Below are positions 18,416 through 27,030 of a stretch of 64,000 nucleotides of DNA, one piece after another. The position numbers and the translations under genes are program-made. Below the pieces are notes generated by a model. It was not told the origin of the DNA, did no database searches, and saw only the letters and a program-made list of their open reading frames with translations. The stretch comes from Kaistella flava (ex Peng et al. 2021) (GTDB lineage: Bacteria; Bacteroidota; Bacteroidia; Flavobacteriales; Weeksellaceae), in NCBI RefSeq assembly GCF_015191005.1, contig NZ_CP040442.1:3348001-3412000 (forward strand). The letters run 5' to 3'. How positions within the stretch are numbered: position 1 is the first letter of the stretch; each line of letters begins with the position of its first letter.

Positions 18416-19198
18416 TTAGAAAAGGAGATGCTTCGGAAGATTATGCAATAATTCTGTATTGATGATTTCTGCACAAATAATTGGCTTTTCCCAATGTCCG
18501 TTATGTCCGCAATCCAAGAGGTAAGATTTAATATTTGTTTTATCTGGAAGATGATTGAGAATTAAATTTGTTTTGACAGCGCTGTCATGTTTTCCGGCAA
18601 TAACTAAAACTTTACCGTCGAAACTTTCTAGTACAGAAGTTTTATTGGTTCGTTCAATCATTCCTTTTACGGCAGCGAGAACGCCATTATTGTTTGTAGA
18701 AAGTGCGATTTTTTTGGCGTGGTCTATTTTACCTTCCAGAAAATCTTTTTCATTTGGATTAAATAAATTAGGAACTCCGGCATTCACGTAAGCAGGAAAA
18801 GCTTCTTTGATGATTCTTAAACTTTTCTGTCTTTGCTCTTTTTTCTCTGCATCATCAGCGAAGTAAGAGGAGAAAAATAGAGTAATACTTTTCAAAACCT
18901 CTGGAAACTGATCAGCAAATGCCAAAGTTGCGTAGCCGCCCATCGAATGACCAAGCAAATGAAACTTTCCGATGTTTAAAGAATCTGTTACTTTTTTCAC
19001 TTCGCTTGCCATCAATTCCATGGTATGTACTTCATCATAAACTTTAGATAAGCCATGTCCAGGCAAATCGATTTTAATTAGAGTGAATTTCTCAGAAAGA
19101 TGAAAATCCATATCATCCCAAATGGTCAGGTTTTCCATAAAACCATGGAGTAAAACAAGAGTTTCTTTTCCGCTGCCGGATATTTCGTAATTTAACAT
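18416..19198 (-). CDS. Alpha/beta-fold hydrolase
   Basis: 260 residues, a cytoplasmic alpha/beta hydrolase of the BioH/YbfF-like group. The oxyanion LLHGFMENL lies at about 16-24. The nucleophile elbow GHSMGG is at about 84-89, with Ser86 as the predicted nucleophile. The acid is expected in AGKHDSAVK (about 200) and the catalytic histidine in DCGHNGHWEKP (about 230). The substrate is not predictable. It is in tandem with the DUF1304 gene downstream and a small lipoprotein gene upstream, 12 bases away. Confidence 0.85.
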   Translation of the reverse strand: MLNYEISGSGKETLVLLHGFMENLTIWDDMDFHLSEKFTLIKIDLPGHGLSKVYDEVHTMELMASEVKKVTDSLNIGKFHLLGHSMGGYATLAFADQFPEVLKSITLFFSSYFADDAEKKEQRQKSLRIIKEAFPAYVNAGVPNLFNPNEKDFLEGKIDHAKKIALSTNNNGVLAAVKGMIERTNKTSVLESFDGKVLVIAGKHDSAVKTNLILNHLPDKTNIKSYLLDCGHNGHWEKPIICAEIINTELLHNLPKHLLF

Positions 19199-19210
19199 GA
19201 TTGATATTTT

Positions 19211-19717
19211 TTAAAAATAGATATCGATGTAATCAACAAATCCCGAACCATTTATTTTGTTTTGTAACCTCCAGAATTTCCCTTTTCCTTCATCGAAAAA
19301 AGTGGTTTTTTTAGTTCTTTTATAAACGGTTCCGTTTATTTTTTGACTTATTATTCCTTCAAAATTAAGATGTTTTTCTGAAACTTTTTTTACCGTTCCT
19401 TGTATTTCTAAAGAATTATTTCCTGATTTGGCATTTCCGGATAAGGTATATAAATCTCTGCCGATTTTTTCGAAGATTGCGGTTCCTGAAAATGATGATG
19501 TCTCATCTGAGGCAAATTTTAGTTGATGCTTTCCGCTAAGATCCTTGAAAATGTTCTGTTGATTTCTAATGGCAATACTGTCGTTCAGTTTTTGACGTTC
19601 AACATTGATTGATTCTATTTTTTTTGCTTCAGCAGAAATCACGTTGATGTTTTCTGTCTCTTTTTTAGAACAGGATAAAAGTAGGATGGCAGAAATAATA
19701 AGGATGATTTTCTTCAT
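19211..19717 (-). CDS. Small lipoprotein of unknown function
   Basis: 168 residues from the ATG at 19717, chosen because the sequence MKKIILIISAILLLSCSKKE is a textbook lipoprotein signal with lipobox cysteine at residue 16; the upstream in-frame ATG at 19741 would add eight residues in front of it. After the signal there is a coiled, charged stretch (AEAKKIESINVERQKLND) followed by a beta-rich domain. No known domain is recognised. It lies just upstream of the hydrolase gene on the same strand. Confidence 0.7.
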   Translation of the reverse strand: MKKIILIISAILLLSCSKKETENINVISAEAKKIESINVERQKLNDSIAIRNQQNIFKDLSGKHQLKFASDETSSFSGTAIFEKIGRDLYTLSGNAKSGNNSLEIQGTVKKVSEKHLNFEGIISQKINGTVYKRTKKTTFFDEGKGKFWRLQNKINGSGFVDYIDIYF

Positions 19718-19788
19718 TTTTAATAATAATGGGATGCTCAAATTTAATTAAAAATAAGAGTTGTTTTTAAAGTAGAAGAAAATTTAGT

Positions 19789-20238
19789 TTAAAGTTTCGT
19801 TTTAGAATCCATGACGATGGTTACTGGTCCATCATTGAGTAAAGAAACTTTCATGTCTGCGCCGAAGATTCCGCTTTCCATTTTTAAATTGGATTTTGCA
19901 ATCTCCGCTTTAAAATACTCAAATAAAGGTATTGCCTTTTCTGGCTTAGCTGCTTTAATAAAAGAAGGTCTGTTTCCTTTTTTATAATCAGCGATTAAAG
20001 TAAACTGGCTAATACAAAGAATTTCGCCGGAAATATTCAAAACAGATAAATTGAGTTTTCCTTCTTCGTCTCCGAAAATCCTCAAGTTTAATATTTTTTG
20101 AATCAACCAATCGGCATCGGTTTGTTCATCTTCTTCATCAACTCCGATTAATAAAAGTAAACCATTCGCAATTTCGCCGACGATTTCGCCATCAACTTTT
20201 ACATGTGCTTCAGAAACTCTTTGGATAACTGCTTTCAT
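19789..20238 (-). CDS. dtd: D-aminoacyl-tRNA deacylase
   Basis: Hydrolyses D-amino acids mischarged on tRNA, a proofreading step. The 149-residue length is exact for the family. It starts MKAVIQRVSEAHVKVDGE and has the SQFTL motif (about 80) and the substrate-site DGPVTIVMD (Gly-cisPro motif) near 137-144. The catalytic architecture of DTD is complete. It is preceded on the same strand by a small lipoprotein gene (20266-20715) with 27 bases between. Confidence 0.95.
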   Translation of the reverse strand: MKAVIQRVSEAHVKVDGEIVGEIANGLLLLIGVDEEDEQTDADWLIQKILNLRIFGDEEGKLNLSVLNISGEILCISQFTLIADYKKGNRPSFIKAAKPEKAIPLFEYFKAEIAKSNLKMESGIFGADMKVSLLNDGPVTIVMDSKTKL

Positions 20239-20265
20239 TTTTAAAGGATAGAAGTGAACATTTGA

Positions 20266-20715
20266 TTAATAGTAAACAGATAAAATTTTGGTGTAGGTAT
20301 CGTAACTGTAAGGATATGTTTTTGGCGGAACTTGAGAAATTTTCGTCGGTTCGCCTGTGATCGTAATCCATTCTGCGCCATCTTTCGGACAAACGATTTT
20401 GATATCATTCTCAACACTTAAAGTCGTATTGGAATCGGGGCAAATATGAGGAGCGTTTCGATCATAAACTTTAAATCCGGTGGTTGTTCTCACTATAATT
20501 AAACCTCGCGTGCCGGATTGTTGTTCGTTGATGTAAATCCATCCACCCACGTTTTGTAGTGTAAAATAAGTGGGAAGATTAAGGTTTAAAACTACATTGA
20601 TCGGCGTGCTTGGGAAGCAGCTTACAGTCTCTTCACGATTGCTGCAAGAGCTGAAATTTAAAATGCTAAATAGAAGAATTATTAAGAAAAAGACGTGGGA
20701 AATATTTCTTTTCAT
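20266..20715 (-). CDS. Lipoprotein with a degenerate Rieske-like fold
   Basis: 149 residues: a signal peptide with a lipobox (NFSSCSN, Cys about 24) and a beta-rich domain. Two segments, APHICPDSNTTL (about 90) and IVCPKDGAEWITITGEP (about 109-125), are spaced like the CTH and CPCHG loops of Rieske [2Fe-2S] proteins, but each retains only part of the ligand set: Cys and His in the first, one Cys and no His in the second. Cluster binding is therefore unlikely as read. It may be co-transcribed with dtd. Homologues occur in related flavobacteria by recollection; function unknown. Confidence 0.6.
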   Translation of the reverse strand: MKRNISHVFFLIILLFSILNFSSCSNREETVSCFPSTPINVVLNLNLPTYFTLQNVGGWIYINEQQSGTRGLIIVRTTTGFKVYDRNAPHICPDSNTTLSVENDIKIVCPKDGAEWITITGEPTKISQVPPKTYPYSYDTYTKILSVYY

Positions 20716-20815
20716 TTAAAATATATTTATATCTTTGTGAAACAAATCAACACAAAAACCATTGTCCGGCAAATGTCGGATTATTTTTTTATACTAACTT
20801 TAAATATTAGATATT

Positions 20816-21289
20816 ATGTCAAGTTACGTCACCAAAGTAGGATTAGATAAAATGAAAGCTGAACTGGAGCAACTGGAAACCATCGAAAGACCGAAAATTA
20901 CCGTACAGATTGCTGAGGCAAGAGACAAGGGTGATCTTTCTGAAAATGCAGAATACGATGCGGCGAAGGAAGCACAGGGAATGTTGGAAATGAAAATTTC
21001 TAAACTTAAAAACCTTATTGTAAACGGAAAGGTAATCGACGAGACACAATTAGATACTTCGAAAGTTTCAATTCTGACAACCGTACGTCTTAAAAATAAT
21101 GCAACGAAAGGAGAGCAGAAATTCACTTTAGTTCCAGATAACGAAAGCGATTTAAAAGCTGGGAAAATTTCGGTGAATACTCCTATTGCAAAAGGTTTAC
21201 TTGGAAAGGTAGTAGGCGATAGTGCTGAAATTCTTTTACCAAACGGAAATCAACTTTCATTTGAAATATTAGAAATCTATTTGGGATAA
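20816..21289 (+). CDS. greA: Transcription elongation factor GreA
   Basis: Stimulates RNA cleavage by backtracked RNA polymerase. The 157-residue protein has the N-terminal coiled coil (about 1-75) with ARDKGDLSENAEYDAAKE, the acidic tip and signature motif, and a C-terminal FKBP-like domain ending NGNQLSFEILEIYLG. The start gives the standard N-terminus (MSSYVTKVGLDKMKAELEQL). It is divergent from the lipoprotein/dtd unit and followed by the HIT gene. Confidence 0.95.
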   Translation: MSSYVTKVGLDKMKAELEQLETIERPKITVQIAEARDKGDLSENAEYDAAKEAQGMLEMKISKLKNLIVNGKVIDETQLDTSKVSILTTVRLKNNATKGEQKFTLVPDNESDLKAGKISVNTPIAKGLLGKVVGDSAEILLPNGNQLSFEILEIYLG

Positions 21290-21377
21290 TTATTCAAAAG
21301 AGACTTTTAAAATCTTATGTTATAAGGTGTCTTAAAAAATTACCAAATTTTTAACAGCTTCCTTTATTAACATTTTG

Positions 21378-21410
21378 TAATTTTGTACCCTCGCATATGC
21401 GTGGGTTTTT
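21378..21410 (+). promoter_or_regulatory. -7 box and GC hairpin before the HIT gene
   Basis: TAATTTTG (21378-21385) is followed by CCC-T-CGCATATGCG-T-GGG (21388-21405) and five T residues. The hairpin could end greA transcription or, being at the predicted start of the HIT transcript, act in its leader. Confidence 0.45.
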
Positions 21411-21428
21411 AATTTAAATACAATTATC

Positions 21429-21818
21429 ATGGCTTCTATTTTTACAAAAATTGTACAAGGCGAAATTCCGTCTTACACGATTGCAGAAGACGATAAGCAT
21501 CTGGCTTTCTTAGATGCGATGCCTTTGGTTAATGGCCATTGTTTGGTAATTCCGAAAGAGGAAGTAGATCTTATTTTCGATTTAGAGAATGAAGATTTTA
21601 AAAACCTCTGGAGTTTTGCCCAAACTGTCGCAAAAAAAATGGAGAAGGCATTTCCAGAACGCAGGATTGCTGTTGCAGTTGTTGGATTAGAAGTTCCGCA
21701 TGCGCACATTCATTTGATTCCAATTAATAAAATGGAAGATATGAACTTCAAAAATGTAAGATTGAAATTTTCTGATGAAGAGTATCGGGAAACTCAACAG
21801 CATATTATTAATTCTTAA
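21429..21818 (+). CDS. HIT family protein (histidine triad nucleotide hydrolase)
   Basis: 129 residues, a member of the Hint/HIT branch that hydrolyses nucleotide phosphoramidates or related substrates. The N-terminus IFTKIVQGEIPSYTIAEDD and the active site VPHAHIHLIPI (HxHxH, about 92-102) are clear. The domain order and length are typical. A terminator follows at 21828-21863 and separates it from clpX. Role in the cell is not predictable from context. Confidence 0.92.
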   Translation: MASIFTKIVQGEIPSYTIAEDDKHLAFLDAMPLVNGHCLVIPKEEVDLIFDLENEDFKNLWSFAQTVAKKMEKAFPERRIAVAVVGLEVPHAHIHLIPINKMEDMNFKNVRLKFSDEEYRETQQHIINS

Positions 21819-21827
21819 ACACCAACT

Positions 21828-21863
21828 TTTGTCAGAGTATTGTACTTTGACAAAATTTTTTTA
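21828..21863 (+). terminator. Intrinsic terminator after the HIT gene
   Basis: TTTTGTCA and TTGACAAAA arms flank a 12-base loop and are followed by a T run. Confidence 0.7.
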
Positions 21864-21889
21864 AACTTATTCTTAATTATAAATTTTAT

Positions 21890-23071
21890 ATGAATTCAAA
21901 CCAATGTTCTTTTTGTGGAAAAAAACGAAATGAAGTTCAAATGCTAATTTCTGGAAATAACGGTTTTATTTGCGAAGAATGCATCGAACAGGCACATGGT
22001 ATCGTAAAGGAAACAAGTGCGTCGCACAGTTCTTCTCCTGCAGAAACGATTGAGGATTTAAAGAAACCGAAAGAAATAAAGGAATTCTTGGATCAATATG
22101 TCATTGGACAGGATCAGGCAAAAAAGCAATTGTCAGTTGCGGTATATAATCACTATAAAAGATTATTGCATGCAAAAGATGAGAACCGTGAAGTAGAGAT
22201 TGAAAAATCAAATGTCATCATGATTGGTGAAACTGGTACAGGAAAGACACTTTTGGCAAAATCGATTGCGAGAGAATTGAATGTTCCTTTCTGTATTGTA
22301 GATGCAACGATTCTTACAGAAGCCGGTTACGTTGGTGAAGATGTGGAAAGCATATTGTCCCGACTTTTAATGGTAGCAGATTATGACGTAGAGAAAGCAG
22401 AAAAGGGAATTGTATTTATTGATGAAATCGATAAAATTGCACGTAAATCTGATAATCCAAGTATTACCAGAGACGTTTCTGGTGAAGGAGTTCAGCAAGG
22501 TTTATTGAAATTATTAGAAGGAAGTATTGTCAATGTTCCGCCACAAGGTGGAAGAAAGCATCCTGATCAAAAATACATTCAAGTAAATACGCAAAATATT
22601 CTGTTTATCGCAGGTGGAGCTTTTGATGGTATAAAAGAAATTATTGAACGTCGATTGAATAAACAAGCGATCGGTTTCAGTGCGGAAAAATTAAATAAAG
22701 TTGAGGAAGAAGAATATATCTTAAGTCAGCTTAATGCAATTGATTTGAGGAAATTTGGTTTGATCCCAGAACTTTTAGGTAGATTTCCAATCATTACATA
22801 TCTTGACAAGTTAACTAAAGAAACGATGATTCGGATTATGAAAGAGCCGAAAAACTCAATCGTTAATCAGTTTGTAGAATTGTTTAAAATGGATGGAGTA
22901 GAACTGAAGTTTACAGATGATGGCTTAGAAAGTATTGTAGAAGAGACTATGGATAAGGGACTTGGCGCAAGAGGACTTCGCGGAACAACTGAAAAAGTCC
23001 TTGAAGATTACATGTTCAATATTGCTGCACAGAAGAAAGTTGTAATAAACCGTAAAAACACCCATTTTTAA
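21890..23071 (+). CDS. clpX: ATP-dependent Clp protease ATP-binding subunit ClpX
   Basis: Unfoldase that feeds substrates to ClpP. The 393-residue protein has the N-terminal four-cysteine zinc-binding domain (QCSFCGKK at 5-12 and CEECIEQ at 28-34), Walker A GETGTGKT (about 113-120), Walker B IVFIDEIDKIA (about 179), pore loop GYVGEDVES and sensor/arginine region LIPELLGRFP. The C-terminal end (KVVINRKNTHF) is shorter than in E. coli. clpP is not adjacent. The HIT terminator just upstream suggests its own promoter in the short gap. Confidence 0.95.
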   Translation: MNSNQCSFCGKKRNEVQMLISGNNGFICEECIEQAHGIVKETSASHSSSPAETIEDLKKPKEIKEFLDQYVIGQDQAKKQLSVAVYNHYKRLLHAKDENREVEIEKSNVIMIGETGTGKTLLAKSIARELNVPFCIVDATILTEAGYVGEDVESILSRLLMVADYDVEKAEKGIVFIDEIDKIARKSDNPSITRDVSGEGVQQGLLKLLEGSIVNVPPQGGRKHPDQKYIQVNTQNILFIAGGAFDGIKEIIERRLNKQAIGFSAEKLNKVEEEEYILSQLNAIDLRKFGLIPELLGRFPIITYLDKLTKETMIRIMKEPKNSIVNQFVELFKMDGVELKFTDDGLESIVEETMDKGLGARGLRGTTEKVLEDYMFNIAAQKKVVINRKNTHF

Positions 23072-23090
23072 GTTATTTAGTAGATTTTTC

Positions 23091-23119
23091 TTGCTAAGTA
23101 TAAAAAATAACTATCTTTG
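23091..23119 (+). promoter_or_regulatory. Promoter for the T9SS cargo gene
   Basis: TTG (23091-23093), 18-base spacer, TATCTTTG (23112-23119); the ATG is 46 bases downstream. Confidence 0.7.
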
Positions 23120-23164
23120 TAGCGCAATCTTTTTCTTTTTATAAAAACACAAACACAAATAATA

Positions 23165-25102
23165 ATGAAAAAAAATCTATTAACGATAGGATTTTTAACG
23201 TTGACTTTGTCACTAAGTGCACAAGTAGTGTGCCACGTTGACAGCGACGGAATATTCTATGTCGGAGAGAACGCGTTAGTTTATAACGGCGGTGGTGTTC
23301 AGACCAAAGGTAATGGTATCTACGATATTAAAGGTAATGTGATGGTCGTAGGGGGAACAGGAGGCTCTGGTCTTAGAACTTATACTACTTCAGGAGGTAA
23401 TAAAACGGATGGAGGAAATTTTATTTTGAGATTTAATAATCCAGCCGATATTGCTGAATCTACTTATGGCCAACTTTATATTCAAGGTTTGACCCAAGGT
23501 AATATTACAGCAATTGTTAATAAAGAATTTTTGGCAAAGAAACATGGTACTTACCAGCAGATTGCAATGCCATTTTCGAATAAGTTAATTTCTTCCCTTT
23601 CAACTGAATTTGGGAAAACTTTCAATAATACACGTAGATCTCAAAACGAAGTTTTGGTTTATAATAATAGAGATGTAGTTGCTGATAATTTAAATATTTC
23701 TTCAACAACACCTAAGAATACTTCCTACTTTATGTTGGGATCGAAAAATTTTGATTCTGGCGCCCCAACTTCTGGTTCTGTTTATACTATTAAAGGAGTT
23801 CCTTATGCAAACGGTGTGATAGAAACGCTAACTGATGCAGGTTTGAATACGCCTTTCGGAACTAATGGGAACGGAATTAATGCTTACAACGAAAAATATA
23901 ATTCGTATTTACAAGATAACTGGGATTATTTAACTAATACTTCAGCTCCTTGGTCTGTGCCTACTTTCGGACGGAATATTTATCAGTTTGGGAATCCTTA
24001 TCTGACCAATCTAGATTTAAAATTTATTGGAATAACAGAAGCGGGAACTACAAATGATGGAAATGAATTGGTTCAAATAAGAGGTATTCGGTTTGATTCT
24101 GGAAATGTTGTTTCAGATGCAAATGGTGCTACTTACGATACCAATGCACAGTTTGTTAATTTTACAGATCCTGGAAATATGCCAATCGGTGATGTTGGTG
24201 TGGTGATTAAACCTATGCAGGTTTTTGTTATTAAATTAGCTACCAATGATGAAGATGCAACAGAAAGACAATTAAATTTCGATGGATTACGTAGATTCAA
24301 AATGACGGCGAGACAAGGTGGGACTGATTATTCTGTTACCGCTGCAAAGGGAACTACACAAGTTTCTTCTGGAACTGTAAAACAATTAGGAATTATAGCT
24401 TTAGACGCAAATGGTGAAGAGCTTGCTCGAACCTATTATGTTGTATATCCAACTGCTATTTCTGGCAAAACATCTAACCATACTGTCCAAACTACTTTAG
24501 GTAGTGGTAGCATCATTGGTACCTATGAAGAAGATGCGATTAATGGTGGGTATGATATGAATTTAATTAATACCTACTGGCTTTATATCAATGAAGCAAA
24601 TGAAACTGATTTTTATGGAAAAGCAATTCCTTTAGCATTGTATAGCGGTTCCATTAAATCTTTAAAATTCGAAATTCGAGAAAATACTGAATTAATAGAT
24701 AATAATGTACATGCATTATCATCTGGTACAGGTTTTTATTATAAAGGGAATAATGGTGTTGTTGCCGAAATCGCACAAAACCAGATCATTCCTGTAACTG
24801 GGGATGAATACAGTTTATATTATGGAAATTCAATTACTTTAGGAACAGGTTCTTCAAGTAAGCCAAGCAGGACTCAAGTGGTTTACAGCCAATCAACAGA
24901 CAATTTCTTGGTAAGATTTGATCCCGATTGGAAAAAAGCAGATATCAATGTTTACGACATGAGCGGTAAACAAATCATCTCACAGAAAGGTGTTTCTGCA
25001 GGCAAAGACTTTGATATTGTTCTACCTAAATCAAACGCTGCGTATATCGTAACGGCTGTGTCTGAGAAAGGAGAAAAAATCAGTTCTAAAATAGTTAGAT
25101 AA
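23165..25102 (+). CDS. Secreted protein with type A T9SS sorting domain
   Basis: 645 residues with a Sec signal peptide (about 1-20, cleavage after LSAQ), a long beta-rich, Asn/Gly/Thr-rich body without a recognised catalytic domain, and a C-terminal sorting domain (about 575-645) of type A: NFLVRFDPDWKKADINVYD, MSGKQIISQKGV, and the final AYIVTAVSEKGEKISSKIVR. The last is the usual end of Por-system cargo, which is exported across the outer membrane and often anchored by A-LPS or released. The start is fixed by the signal peptide and a good promoter. A small membrane protein gene follows after 18 bases. Confidence 0.85.
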   Translation: MKKNLLTIGFLTLTLSLSAQVVCHVDSDGIFYVGENALVYNGGGVQTKGNGIYDIKGNVMVVGGTGGSGLRTYTTSGGNKTDGGNFILRFNNPADIAESTYGQLYIQGLTQGNITAIVNKEFLAKKHGTYQQIAMPFSNKLISSLSTEFGKTFNNTRRSQNEVLVYNNRDVVADNLNISSTTPKNTSYFMLGSKNFDSGAPTSGSVYTIKGVPYANGVIETLTDAGLNTPFGTNGNGINAYNEKYNSYLQDNWDYLTNTSAPWSVPTFGRNIYQFGNPYLTNLDLKFIGITEAGTTNDGNELVQIRGIRFDSGNVVSDANGATYDTNAQFVNFTDPGNMPIGDVGVVIKPMQVFVIKLATNDEDATERQLNFDGLRRFKMTARQGGTDYSVTAAKGTTQVSSGTVKQLGIIALDANGEELARTYYVVYPTAISGKTSNHTVQTTLGSGSIIGTYEEDAINGGYDMNLINTYWLYINEANETDFYGKAIPLALYSGSIKSLKFEIRENTELIDNNVHALSSGTGFYYKGNNGVVAEIAQNQIIPVTGDEYSLYYGNSITLGTGSSSKPSRTQVVYSQSTDNFLVRFDPDWKKADINVYDMSGKQIISQKGVSAGKDFDIVLPKSNAAYIVTAVSEKGEKISSKIVR

Positions 25103-25120
25103 TAAAAAAAACACAAAATT

Positions 25121-25363
25121 ATGAAATTCCTTTATAGATCCTTTTTAATTTTATTTTTAATATTAGGAAGTCTTATGTATGCTGACAGTGGTCCAGTTGG
25201 CCCACCTTCTCCTCCTCCAGGCGGAGGTAACAATGGTGGTGGTACTTCTGGTCCTGGTGGATTAGCCTCCCCAATAGATATGTACATCTATATTTTAGCA
25301 ATAGCAGCGATTTTATTCATTGTTCTTTATGCTAAAAAGGTGCAAAATAAACAAACGGTCTAA
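25121..25363 (+). CDS. Small Pro/Gly-rich membrane protein
   Basis: 80 residues: signal-like hydrophobic N-terminus (about 5-20), an extracytoplasmic stretch very rich in Pro and Gly (SGPVGPPSPPPGGGNNGGG, about 24-42), a second hydrophobic helix (about 54-71, MYIYILAIAAILFIVLY) and a short basic cytoplasmic tail. There is no catalytic motif. It follows the T9SS cargo gene closely and shares its terminator region, so it is probably co-transcribed; a structural or anchoring role is only inferred. Confidence 0.65.
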   Translation: MKFLYRSFLILFLILGSLMYADSGPVGPPSPPPGGGNNGGGTSGPGGLASPIDMYIYILAIAAILFIVLYAKKVQNKQTV

Positions 25364-25386
25364 ACTAACCTTTTAACAATACAAAG

Positions 25387-25417
25387 AACTCATTCAATTT
25401 GCAATGAGTTTTTTTTT
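25387..25417 (+). terminator. Intrinsic terminator
   Basis: AACTCATT and AATGAGTT around an 8-base loop, followed by nine T residues; ends the T9SS cargo/small membrane protein unit. Confidence 0.85.
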
Positions 25418-25428
25418 ATATTTACATT

Positions 25429-26712
25429 ATGAAAAAAATAATATTTATTTTGAGTGTATTGGCTGCTAACTCTTACGAGGCACAGTTTAAAATCAATGTA
25501 GAAGCGCCATCTTCATTTACGCCGAAAGAAGTTTATCTCTATACGCTAAATGGTTCCAAAGATGTCCTTAATGGCAAAGAACTAAAGAAAGGGAATTCGT
25601 GGCAAATCAGCGTCGATAAACCTTATACTGGGATGATGAAGTTATATTTCCCGGAGAATAATGCGTCCATCAATTTTATCTCAGAGAATAAAGACGTCAA
25701 AATGAAGTTTGAAACTGAGAAAGATAAGATTGTCAATATTGATTATTTGGACGAGGCAAATCATGTAATGAATGAAATGCAGGATGTTCAGAAAAAGAAA
25801 GAATTTATCTTGCCTGCTTTATATCAGATACAGGAGTACTATAAGACTAAAAGTGATTTTGCAACAGCACTAAATAATGAAGTCCTTCGTCTTTCAAAGG
25901 CTACTCCAGATCTTAGTAAATTTCCTTTTGTTACTTACTATAGTACCAACTATAACAAGTTCTTGGAAAAGAGTGCAAAAAATAGTGTTGTAACTCATGA
26001 CGAAATCATCAGCTTTTTGACCAAATCAAATGAGATGCTTGAGAGCTCTTCTCTTTTGAGACCAGTTCTTGTAGCGTATTTAAATGCAGGATCCAGTGCT
26101 ACTTTAGGTGCAGATGTGGATAAGTTGCTTAAGGCTGTTAATGTAGAAACTCCTCGTGGACAAACAGTCCTTTCTGAGCTTATTGAGATCTTTGATACTT
26201 ATGGGATGCAGGATATGAAAGACAAGTATCTTACCGAAGCTAAGAGTTTGAAATGCACGATTAATGAAAGGTTAACAAATACTATTGCAACAAACGTTAA
26301 CACAGAAATTGGAGCAACATTTCCTAATTATGTTTTCAATAGAGTGACGAATACTAAAGCTAAATCTCTTTACGATGTGAAGGCAGATAAGAAGGTTATT
26401 GTCTTTTGGGCGTCTACATGTTCACACTGTGAAAGTGAATTACCAAAGCTTATTGAAAAATATAATGCGGTTAAAGCCATAAAAGGAGAGGTTATTGCCT
26501 TTTCTTTAGATAATGATGCTGTTCCCTATGGAAATAAAGTTAAAATGTTGCCTTGGATTAATGACTCTGAATTGAAAGGTTGGAATAGCTCATTTGCAGA
26601 TACTTACAATGTAAAAGCGACACCAACTTACTATATTTTGGATAGTAATAATAAGATTATTGCCAAGCCAGATCATGCTGCAGACGTAATTTCTTATTTA
26701 AAGTTAAATTAA
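25429..26712 (+). CDS. TlpA-type thioredoxin-fold protein, exported
   Basis: 427 residues with a signal peptide (ISVLAANSYEAQ region, about 1-19), a DUF4369-like beta domain (about 20-110), a helical middle region (about 120-290) and a C-terminal thioredoxin domain (about 295-427). The redox motif is FWASTCSHCESELP, with active-site cysteines near 331 and 334 and an Ala-Ser-Thr rather than Ala-Pro-Trp lead; the cis-proline is in KATPTYYILD. It is likely a periplasmic or outer-membrane-exposed disulfide oxidoreductase. The TATATTTA -7 box sits directly before the ATG. Confidence 0.8.
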   Translation: MKKIIFILSVLAANSYEAQFKINVEAPSSFTPKEVYLYTLNGSKDVLNGKELKKGNSWQISVDKPYTGMMKLYFPENNASINFISENKDVKMKFETEKDKIVNIDYLDEANHVMNEMQDVQKKKEFILPALYQIQEYYKTKSDFATALNNEVLRLSKATPDLSKFPFVTYYSTNYNKFLEKSAKNSVVTHDEIISFLTKSNEMLESSSLLRPVLVAYLNAGSSATLGADVDKLLKAVNVETPRGQTVLSELIEIFDTYGMQDMKDKYLTEAKSLKCTINERLTNTIATNVNTEIGATFPNYVFNRVTNTKAKSLYDVKADKKVIVFWASTCSHCESELPKLIEKYNAVKAIKGEVIAFSLDNDAVPYGNKVKMLPWINDSELKGWNSSFADTYNVKATPTYYILDSNNKIIAKPDHAADVISYLKLN

Positions 26713-26715
26713 TCT

Positions 26716-26745
26716 TTGCTACCTCGTAAAATATTTTTATATTTG
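26716..26745 (+). promoter_or_regulatory. Promoter of the tRNA gene
   Basis: TTG (26716-26718), 19-base spacer, TATATTTG (26738-26745), a perfect Bacteroidota promoter 16 bases before the tRNA. Confidence 0.75.
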
Positions 26746-26760
26746 CACCACCTTAAAAAA

Positions 26761-26834
26761 GGCGAGGTAGCTCAGTTGGTTAGAGCGCAGGATTCATAAC
26801 CCTGAGGTCACGGGTTCAATTCCCGTCTTCGCTA
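26761..26834 (+). tRNA. tRNA with CAT anticodon (tRNA-Met, elongator-like)
   Basis: A 74-base cloverleaf. The acceptor stem GGCGAGG pairs with CTTCGCT (two G-U pairs, including G1-U72). The D-arm is GCTC...GAGC, the anticodon loop is TTCATAA, and the T-arm is ACGGG-TTCAATT-CCCGT. The CCA end is not encoded. The last anticodon-stem pair is A31-C39, a mismatch. It reads CAU, so methionine is the first choice, but a lysidine-modified tRNA-Ile2 cannot be excluded from sequence alone; it lacks the three G-C pairs of initiator tRNAs. A terminator follows immediately. Confidence 0.88.
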
Positions 26835-26837
26835 CAA

Positions 26838-26868
26838 AAAAGTCCAGTATTTATACTGGACTTTTTCT
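26838..26868 (+). terminator. Intrinsic terminator after the tRNA
   Basis: AAAGTCCAGTAT and ATACTGGACTTT form a 12-bp stem with a TT loop, followed by T residues. Confidence 0.85.
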
Positions 26869-27030
26869 TTTATATAGCATTCTATTTTACTCGATCTCCG
26901 GAATTTTACTTTGAGATATTTCATTTTAAAAAAAATGATGAGACTATTTTCTAGTTTTATTTAATAGTCTGCGCTTTCATCTCCTATCATTGGTTTTGTA
27001 AAAACCTTAACTTATTTTATAATAAATAAC

